Part shown: one piece after another, positions 4,477 to 9,044 of the stretch
Position numbering within the stretch: the first letter of the stretch is position 1
How the letters are laid out: each line of letters opens with the position of its first letter
Assembly: GCA_004297235.1 (NCBI GenBank)
Contig: SCUR01000178.1
Span: 1-9,044, forward strand
DNA from: Candidatus Manganitrophaceae bacterium
GTDB taxonomy: Bacteria > Nitrospirota > Nitrospiria > SBBL01 > Manganitrophaceae
Reading direction: 5' to 3'
Length of the DNA stretch: 9,044 bases
Notes under the pieces: generated by a model
Seen by the model: the letters and a program-made list of their open reading frames with translations, nothing else
Told to the model about the DNA's origin: nothing
The model's database searches: none
Program-made: the position numbers and the translations under genes

Positions 4477-6645
4477 TCAACCGGCGATTCTGTGGATTTC
4501 CTCGAAAATGCTTCCCATCCATCGATAGACGTTGTTGACCCGGATCTGCTTCCGCATCTCCTCCATCAGGACCTTTTTGATGGAGGGGGGCATTCCGAGG
4601 GCGGTCTTGATCGCCTCCGCCAATCCCTCCACATCGTAGGGATTGATCAAAAAGGCCCCTTTCATCTCGTCGGAGACGCCGGCCAGCTCGCTGACGAGGA
4701 GAACGCCCCGCTCGTCCACTTGGGAGGCGATAAATTCCTTCGCCACCAGGTTCATTCCATCGGCGAAAGAGCTGATGATCGCCAAATCGGCGGTGCGATA
4801 ATAAATCGCCAAGGTTTCGGGAGGGATGTAGATCGGCCGATAATCGATCGGCTTCCACCCGTCGCGGCCGTGGCGCGCGTTGATCTCCTGAGCGGTCTTC
4901 AACAGCGTCTCGGCATAGGTCCGATAATCGGTCATCTCCGTCCGGCTGGGGGAGGCGATCTGGATGAAGGTGAACTTCTTCTGGAATTGCGGGTAGCGGG
5001 TGAAGAAGAGGTCGATGGCGTTAAAGCGCTCCACCAGCGCTTTGGTGTATTCGAGCCGATCGACGCCGATTCCGATCAACCCGTCCGCTCCCAGTCCGAG
5101 ACGTTTCCGCAGCGCCTTCATCTCCTCCTCGGCTTGCGGAATGGAGGCGAGACGGATCCACCCCTCCGTATCGATGCTGATCGGGAAGGCCTTCACCCAA
5201 ACGGTGCGTCCGCGGTAGGAGACCGATCCCCGCCCGGCGTCGACCGGAAGGTTCAAGATCTGACGGACGCATTCAAGGAACTGGTCCCGGTAGAACGGGG
5301 TCTGAAAGCCGATCAAATCACAGCAAAGGAGCGATTCGAGCAGCTCCTTCCTGCAGGGGGCGACCCGGAAAACATCATACGAAGGCCAGGGGATATGCCA
5401 GAAGAGGGAAAGGGTCGCGTTCGGCCGCTGCTCCCGGAGGATCGCCGGCGCGTGCGCCAGGTGATAATCTTGAATCCAGACGATCGGGTCGCTCCCTTGC
5501 GTCTCGGCGAGGACCGCTTCTGCAAAACGGAGGTTGACCTCCTTGTAATAACGCCAGTCCTCCTCCATGAACTGAACTTTGTCCATCGCTTTGTGGAAGA
5601 GGGGCCAGAAGAAGCGGTTTGAGAAGCCGTGATAGTAATGGTCGATCTCCTCCTCGCTTAACCAGATTCGCTTGAGGGTATAGGTCGGCTCGTGGGGCGG
5701 GACGGCGACCTTCCCCTCCGCATCCGAGGCGTCCCGATCGGCGTCGCCGCTTCCCCAGGCCACCCAAATTCCGCGCGCCGCCTGCATCACCGGATCCAAG
5801 GCCGAAGTCAAACCGCCGGCCGGCCGATCGCAGCGGATCTCCTCGTCGACCCAACGGTGAATATACGGCTCCCGATTGGAGACCAGGACGAGCGTTCGGT
5901 GGGAGAAATTCGTCTCGATTCCTTGCCGGACCTTTGCGCTGTCCCAGATCTCATCGCGGGAGGAGGTGGTGATCACGCCGTGTGCGATGCGTCGGTTGGG
6001 AATAAGGTACATCTGTCCGGATGGGGATTGAATTCGGGTGGTCCGCCAAGAGACCTCGAGGACGGTTCCCTCCTCCCCGGAGTGAAGCCGAATGCGATCT
6101 CCCACCCGAAAGCGTCTTTCCGCAAGGAGATGATATCCGGCCGCCGTGTCGGAGAGGGTGTCTTGGAATGCGAGGACGGTCGCCAGGCCGCCGATGCCGA
6201 GCACGGTGAGAAGGGGGGAGACGGGGAAATCGATTTTCAAGAAAAGCAGCAATCCGCCCAAAAGAAAAAAGACGGCGTACATTCCTTTATAGACCGATTT
6301 GCTGATCGGGGCCGCGATTCCCTTTTCATTTAAAAAGCGCTGAATCACCCAGACTGTGAGCTCGATGGCGATGAGGGTGCCGGTCGCAAAGAGATAGAGG
6401 TCAAGGAGCTTGTCGGCATGTTTCAAGACGCGGGGGGGATGGGGGAGGTGGGTCAGCAAGACGTAGAGGCCGAGAACCCAGGGCCAGTAACCGGAAAGCC
6501 GCTCGATCCGACGGCCCAGATCTCCCTCCGCGCTCAATGGCCGCAGCAGAAATTTCCGGAGGAAATGGGCCGCAAGCATGACCGCGGCGGTCAAGCCGAC
6601 AAGAAACGCCAACTCCCAGGGAAATTCTTCGGGTCCATTCGGCAT
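4477..6645 (-). CDS. MscS mechanosensitive channel core fused to a GT20 trehalose-6-phosphate-synthase-type enzyme
   Basis: One uninterrupted 722-residue ORF holds two modules. Residues 1-227 are an MscS-type channel: about five hydrophobic segments (8-33, 49-67, 80-104, 118-137, 141-170), the pore helix LGIGGLATVLAFQDTLSDTAAG, and the cytoplasmic beta domain (FRVGDRIRLHSGEEGTVLEV then YLIPNRRIAHGVITT). The MscS C-terminal alpha/beta cage is absent. From about residue 232 a complete GT20 glycosyltransferase begins, of the SNREPY subtype, normally forming trehalose-6-phosphate from a nucleotide-glucose and glucose-6-phosphate. Key sites are present: SNREP (Arg258), PAGGL (275-279), QDYH (Asp393), WHIPWP (His417), VDRLEYTK (Arg530, Lys535), SR568, and DGMNLVAKE (Asp629, Glu637). 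The enzyme would be tethered on the cytoplasmic face. No OtsB-type phosphatase is in the window. The start is the ATG at 6645, 8 bases after AAGGAGG; a GTG at 6663 would add six residues. Donor and acceptor specificity are inferred from the family; glucosylglycerol-phosphate synthesis is an alternative. Confidence 0.94.
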   Translation of the reverse strand: MPNGPEEFPWELAFLVGLTAAVMLAAHFLRKFLLRPLSAEGDLGRRIERLSGYWPWVLGLYVLLTHLPHPPRVLKHADKLLDLYLFATGTLIAIELTVWVIQRFLNEKGIAAPISKSVYKGMYAVFFLLGGLLLFLKIDFPVSPLLTVLGIGGLATVLAFQDTLSDTAAGYHLLAERRFRVGDRIRLHSGEEGTVLEVSWRTTRIQSPSGQMYLIPNRRIAHGVITTSSRDEIWDSAKVRQGIETNFSHRTLVLVSNREPYIHRWVDEEIRCDRPAGGLTSALDPVMQAARGIWVAWGSGDADRDASDAEGKVAVPPHEPTYTLKRIWLSEEEIDHYYHGFSNRFFWPLFHKAMDKVQFMEEDWRYYKEVNLRFAEAVLAETQGSDPIVWIQDYHLAHAPAILREQRPNATLSLFWHIPWPSYDVFRVAPCRKELLESLLCCDLIGFQTPFYRDQFLECVRQILNLPVDAGRGSVSYRGRTVWVKAFPISIDTEGWIRLASIPQAEEEMKALRKRLGLGADGLIGIGVDRLEYTKALVERFNAIDLFFTRYPQFQKKFTFIQIASPSRTEMTDYRTYAETLLKTAQEINARHGRDGWKPIDYRPIYIPPETLAIYYRTADLAIISSFADGMNLVAKEFIASQVDERGVLLVSELAGVSDEMKGAFLINPYDVEGLAEAIKTALGMPPSIKKVLMEEMRKQIRVNNVYRWMGSIFEEIHRIAG

Positions 6646-6653
6646 GAAGATCG

Positions 6654-6660
6654 CCTCCTT
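6654..6660 (-). promoter_or_regulatory. Ribosome binding site deciding the MscS-GT20 start
   Basis: AAGGAGG on the minus strand is 8 bases before the ATG at 6645. The upstream GTG at 6663 directly abuts this site and has no good site of its own, so the 722-residue form is preferred to the 728-residue form. Confidence 0.75.
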
Positions 6661-6783
6661 CACAGATCAAGCCCAACAATACCTCGGTCCATCTTAATGG
6701 TTCTTCATATCAAAATGCAAGCCGAGGAAGAGATCGAAACAGGAAAAAGAAGGGTCCTGTTCAGCGGCTTTCCGGCAGACGAT

Positions 6784-6795
6784 GAGACCGGTCTC
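6784..6795. promoter_or_regulatory. Perfect 12-base palindrome in the divergent intergenic region
   Basis: GAGACCGGTCTC reads the same on both strands. It lies 7 bases upstream of the candidate -35 of the thioredoxin-like gene, in the 208-base region between two divergent genes. It could be an operator half-site pair for a dimeric regulator, although a 12-base palindrome can arise by chance. I see no gene in 6646-6853. Confidence 0.3.
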
Positions 6796-6802
6796 CAGCC
6801 TC

Positions 6803-6832
6803 TTGTCCCCCTCCATCTAAAACGGCTAGACT
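6803..6832 (+). promoter_or_regulatory. Candidate promoter for the thioredoxin-like/phosphatase-like pair
   Basis: TTGTCC (6803-6808) and TAGACT (6827-6832) are separated by 18 bases, with 4 of 6 matches each to the sigma70 boxes. The spacing and -10 resemble the pair at 679-708. The ATG at 6854 would leave a short leader containing GAGGAGG. Confidence 0.3.
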
Positions 6833-6853
6833 CATGAATGAGGAGGCTGGCAG

Positions 6854-7339
6854 ATGGGGCTTCGATTGCACACACCGATTCATCCGATCGAGCCGGTCCG
6901 CGGATGGCTCAATGGCGGGCCGGCGGACGTCACCCGGCCCGGTCCCCCTGCGACGCTGATTCATTTCTGGGGGTTGAGCTGCCCGCTCTGTAAAGAGCAG
7001 ATGCCGACCGTCCGGAATTGGGTCGAACGGTTCGGACCGAGAGGACTCCGGGTCGTCGGCATTCATACCCCTTTGACTCGGGACGATCAGGATGAAGGGA
7101 GGATTGAGCGGATGGTCCGCGCGCTCGATCTTCACCATCCGATCGCTCTCGATCAAAAAGGGGAGGTCGCGCGGGCCTATCAGGTCGACGCGGTTCCGAC
7201 CTATTTCGTTTACGATGCCGCGCTGCTCCTGCGCGATCGCCATACCGGCCGTCGGGCGGAGAAGCCGGTGGAGCGGATGATCGAGCGGGTCCTCTCCGAA
7301 GCCGAGGCGAAAACGGCCGGTGATCGGCCGGCCGCCTAG
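6854..7339 (+). CDS. Cytoplasmic thioredoxin-fold protein (TlpA/redoxin-like, CPLC)
   Basis: A 161-residue thioredoxin-superfamily protein. The active site FWGLSCPLCKEQMP has the redox pair Cys43 and Cys46. The TlpA-like pattern continues with WVERFGPRGLRVVGIHTP (strand and loop), LDLHHPIALDQKGEVARAYQVDAVPTYFVYD with cis-Pro115, and a last helix (PVERMIERVLSEAEA). Unlike most TlpA/ResA proteins there is no signal peptide or membrane anchor, so it should act in the cytoplasm. The dipeptide PL between the cysteines differs from GP of thioredoxin, and the redox potential cannot be read from the sequence. GAGGAGG lies 7 bases before the ATG. The gene is divergent from the MscS-GT20 gene and 12 bases upstream of a phosphatase-like gene, so those two probably form an operon. 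The physiological substrate is unknown. Confidence 0.85.
   Translation: MGLRLHTPIHPIEPVRGWLNGGPADVTRPGPPATLIHFWGLSCPLCKEQMPTVRNWVERFGPRGLRVVGIHTPLTRDDQDEGRIERMVRALDLHHPIALDQKGEVARAYQVDAVPTYFVYDAALLLRDRHTGRRAEKPVERMIERVLSEAEAKTAGDRPAA
7314..7330 (+). repeat. Inverted repeat at the 3' end of the thioredoxin-like gene
   Basis: CGGCCG-GTGAT-CGGCCG forms a 6-base-pair GC-only hairpin just before the stop, 21 bases ahead of the next ATG. It may influence the relative expression of the two genes; with no T run it is not a clear terminator. Confidence 0.25.
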
Positions 7340-7351
7340 AAGGGAATTGAA

Positions 7352-7864
7352 ATGGAGATCAAGAAGGTCAATGAAGAGGTGGCTTTTTCCGGCCGGCTGA
7401 CCGAAGAAGAGCTGGCCGCCTTGCCGCGGAAGGGATTTCGGCTGCTGACCCAGGTCGCGATGCCGGAGGAGGGACAAGGGCCGGAGCGGTTGAAAGCAAA
7501 GCAGGCGGGGCTTCGCTACGCCGAGATTCCGGTGAATCCGCAAGCCTGGCCGGAGGAGAGCTTTTTATTGCTGGAGCAGATTCTCTTCCCGCAAACGGCG
7601 CGGCCGGCGTTGATCTGCTCTCCCCACGGGAGACGCGCGGGGGTGTTGGCGTTGGTCTGGGATGCCGTTCAGAATGCCCGCACGGTGGAGCAGACCGAAG
7701 CGCGCGCCAACGCGTTCGGCCTGGCGCTTCCCGACGCCGCCAAGGAATATCTTCGAAGGAACAGCCCGGCATATGATGTCGAGCCAAAGCTGCGCATCGT
7801 CGAGGGGCTTCCCTTCCCCTTGGATGATGAGACCCTCCCCGGCGGATTTCACCGTCCTCTTTAA
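7352..7864 (+). CDS. DSP-like phosphatase-fold protein (DUF442/beta-lactamase-hydrolase-like)
   Basis: A 170-residue cytoplasmic protein resembling the dual-specificity-phosphatase-like domain found in beta-lactamase-hydrolase-like proteins (DUF442 group). The N-terminus has the family pattern VAFSGRLTEEELAALPRKGFRLLTQVAMPEE, then GLRYAEIPVNPQAW. The phosphatase loop is at residues 88-97: ICSPHGRRAG, where Cys89 and Arg95 make the CX5R motif. The usual group sequence there is closer to HCxSGxR, so the His before Cys is replaced by Ile and the loop is SPHGR. The C-terminal 50 residues (AKEYLRRNSPAYDVEPKLRIVEGLPFP) I do not recognise. The start follows GAAGGG with a 7-base spacer, 12 bases after the thioredoxin-like stop. 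Family members often occur near sulfide or persulfide genes, but none is visible here, so substrate and activity stay open. Confidence 0.72.
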   Translation: MEIKKVNEEVAFSGRLTEEELAALPRKGFRLLTQVAMPEEGQGPERLKAKQAGLRYAEIPVNPQAWPEESFLLLEQILFPQTARPALICSPHGRRAGVLALVWDAVQNARTVEQTEARANAFGLALPDAAKEYLRRNSPAYDVEPKLRIVEGLPFPLDDETLPGGFHRPL

Positions 7865-7881
7865 GTGCCGGATCGCCGGTC

Positions 7882-7911
7882 TTGTGTCGATTCTCGAAAA
7901 TTGCCTAAAAT
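7882..7911 (+). promoter_or_regulatory. Candidate promoter of the ferritin-like gene
   Basis: TTGTGT (7882-7887) and TAAAAT (7906-7911, 5 of 6) are 18 bases apart in the 135-base AT-richer gap before the ferritin-like gene. This suggests the gene has its own promoter. No Fur-box-like 19-base palindrome was noticed. Confidence 0.35.
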
Positions 7912-7985
7912 AGATCAAAGCTCGCATACGGGTTCAGCAGGGAGAGCCGCCCCTTTCCCCGTTTATTCATCATCTATTCATTAGT

Positions 7986-7992
7986 AAGGAGG
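7986..7992 (+). promoter_or_regulatory. Strong ribosome binding site of the ferritin-like gene
   Basis: AAGGAGG with a 7-base spacer to the ATG at 8000, close to an ideal Shine-Dalgarno sequence. It predicts efficient translation, as expected for an iron-storage or detoxification protein. Confidence 0.7.
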
Positions 7993-7999
7993 TTTATCG

Positions 8000-8560
8000 A
8001 TGGATCAGCCATTTTTGACCGACATCAAAACCCTTCGCGACCGCGCCCGCAAGCACATCGAGCAGGGGGCGATCACGCCGGTCTATCAAGGGGACGCGCA
8101 GACGTCGATCCGGATTCTCAACGAGGCGTTGGCGACGGAGATCGTCTGTACCCTTCGCTACCGGAACCACTATTACATGGCGAGCGGCATTCATGCCCGA
8201 TCGGTCGCCCAGGAGTTTTTGGAACACGCCAATGAAGAGCAGATGCACGCCGATCAGATCGCCGAGCGGATCACGCAACTCAACGGCAAGCCCGATTTCT
8301 CTCCTCAAGGTCTGGCAACCAAGAGTCACTCGGAATATGTCGAGGCGGAATCGCTGATCGACATGATCAAAGAGGATCTGGTGGCCGAGCGAATCGCCAT
8401 CGAAAGCTACACCGAGATGGTCCGCTACTTCGGCGAGAAAGACCCCACCAGCCGGCGGGTGATGGAAGCGATTCTCGCGAAAGAAGAGGAGCATGCCCAA
8501 GATCTGGTGACCCTTTTAGAAACGCTCGATCAGGAATTCTTCAAGGAGAAAGCGGCTTGA
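8000..8560 (+). CDS. Bacterioferritin-type ferritin-like di-iron protein
   Basis: A 186-residue four-helix-bundle protein that should oxidise Fe(II) at a di-iron centre and probably store iron in a cage. Ligands fall in the bacterioferritin order: Glu47 (LNEALATEIVCTLRY), Glu80 and His83 (HANEEQMHADQI), Glu130 (EDLVAERIAIESY), and Glu162 with His165 (AKEEEHAQDL). The Glu47-to-Glu80 distance of 33 equals that between Glu18 and Glu51 of E. coli Bfr. The position matching haem-ligating Met52 is Gln81, with Met82 one residue later, so the normal haem site appears altered. The protein is about 28 residues longer than Bfr, with an extra N-terminal helix (PFLTDIKTLRDRARKHIEQGAIT) and a longer helix B-C connection (KPDFSPQGLATKSHSEYVE). 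No bacterioferritin-associated ferredoxin gene is nearby. A Dps-like or mini-ferritin assembly cannot be ruled out. Confidence 0.9.
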   Translation: MDQPFLTDIKTLRDRARKHIEQGAITPVYQGDAQTSIRILNEALATEIVCTLRYRNHYYMASGIHARSVAQEFLEHANEEQMHADQIAERITQLNGKPDFSPQGLATKSHSEYVEAESLIDMIKEDLVAERIAIESYTEMVRYFGEKDPTSRRVMEAILAKEEEHAQDLVTLLETLDQEFFKEKAA

Positions 8561-8587
8561 GTGTGCGAAAAGGGAGAGGCCGGGGGC

Positions 8588-9044
8588 TCAGGGGAGGCGT
8601 TCGGAAGCGGGTGGGAGGGGTGCCGGGGGATCGCCGATCAGGCTCAATCCTCTCCAATAGGTCGAGGCGAAAAGGATTAAGATGGAGATCGAAATGATCC
8701 ACATCTTCCACCCCGCCTTCAGAAAATGGCGTCCCTTCAGCAGGCCGCTTCCGACCGCGATGTTCCCCACCGGGGTGGAAAACGAGGTCAGATACGAGAA
8801 GGATGAAGAGATCGCCGTTGCAAAACCGGCGGCCACTACGGGGGTGCCGGAGAGCGTTGCCATCTGAAGGACGATGGGGCCCAAGATGCCGACGGCTCCT
8901 CCGGTGGTGATGATGCTGGTGGTCGTAGCGGTCAGGACGCTCACTGCCAGGAGGAACGGGATGCCGTGCGCGAGCCCGAGCGGTCTCAAATGATCCAAAA
9001 AAAGATGGGAGATCCAGACCGCGGCGCCGGTTTCCTTCATGACC
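8588..9044 (-). CDS. DASS/SLC13-type anion symporter, C-terminal part (5' end outside window)
   Basis: The C-terminal part (about 150 residues) of an inner-membrane transporter of the ion transporter superfamily, most like sodium:sulfate/dicarboxylate symporters. The frame stays open through the right edge, and the sequence around Met at 9040 (VMKETGAAVWISHLFLDHL) matches an internal family segment, so the true start lies outside. Visible parts are LAVSVLTATTTSIITTGGAVGILGPIVLQMA, equivalent to the first substrate-binding hairpin and following helix, and FATAISSSFSYLTSFSTPVGNIAVGSGLLKGRHFLKAGWKMWIISISILILFASTYW, with the STPVGN turn equivalent to the family's TPPN-type motif. A Pro-rich tail (GDPPAPLPPASERLP) ends the protein. 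The gene converges with the ferritin-like gene, whose stop is 27 bases away; no clear terminator is seen between them. The transported anion cannot be told from this part. Confidence 0.82.
   Translation of the reverse strand, partial: VMKETGAAVWISHLFLDHLRPLGLAHGIPFLLAVSVLTATTTSIITTGGAVGILGPIVLQMATLSGTPVVAAGFATAISSSFSYLTSFSTPVGNIAVGSGLLKGRHFLKAGWKMWIISISILILFASTYWRGLSLIGDPPAPLPPASERLP

Noticed and set aside
4444..5622. 392-residue + strand ORF antisense to the GT20 domain
   Set aside because: It is a long open frame caused by GC-biased codon use opposite a gene with clear GT20 motifs. It shows no domain, and its composition is typical of a shadow frame.
6418..6837. 139-residue + strand ORF entering the divergent intergenic region
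   Set aside because: Most of it lies antisense to the MscS part, no ribosome site was noted at any late Met, and the intergenic tail shows no recognisable protein features.
8561..8590. Terminator between the ferritin-like gene and the convergent transporter gene
   Set aside because: The GAGGCC...GGGCTC segment has a central mismatch and no T run, so no terminator is called.

Overview
The window looks like a chromosomal segment of a moderately GC-rich Gram-negative bacterium. Supporting this are Sec signal peptides, a predicted outer-membrane beta-barrel, a membrane protein with a lipid A biosynthesis N-terminal-type domain, and strong AAGGAGG ribosome sites. The gene content and protein style (a SNREPY-type GT20 enzyme, a ferritin-like protein, FluC next to DUF190) would fit Nitrospirota or a related lineage, but this taxonomic guess is inference. 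I see no phage, insertion sequence, CRISPR array, rRNA or credible tRNA. Coding density is high and the longest gene-free stretch is about 210 bases.

Left part (1-3096, + strand): the 3' end of a FluC/CrcB fluoride channel gene is followed 9 bases later by a DUF190 (PII-like) gene. A TTGACA-18-TAGAGT promoter candidate overlaps the DUF190 stop. It would serve a tight three-gene set of exported proteins: a small His-rich protein, a beta-barrel of the phenol MetA degradation/'transporter' type, and a 376-residue exported protein of unknown function with a Met-rich C-terminus. The last two genes overlap by ATGA.

Middle (3097-6645): gpmA (2,3-BPG-dependent phosphoglycerate mutase, +) converges with a short membrane protein consisting only of a LAB_N domain (-). 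Next, also on the minus strand, is the most striking gene of the window: one 722-residue ORF joining an MscS-type mechanosensitive channel core to a complete GT20 trehalose-6-phosphate-synthase-type glycosyltransferase. The MscS part stops after its beta domain, and the enzyme takes the place of the usual C-terminal alpha/beta cage.

Right part (6646-9044): a divergent intergenic region with a perfect 12-base palindrome precedes a cytoplasmic CPLC thioredoxin-fold protein and, 12 bases later, a DSP-like (DUF442/beta-lactamase-hydrolase-like) phosphatase-fold protein with an intact CX5R loop. A separately promoted bacterioferritin-type di-iron protein follows; it lacks the equivalent of the canonical haem-ligating Met. 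The window ends in the C-terminal part of a DASS/SLC13-type anion transporter on the minus strand. A broad theme of stress and ion homeostasis (fluoride, osmotic, redox, iron) is visible, but only the individual operons, not the window as a whole, can be called functional units.
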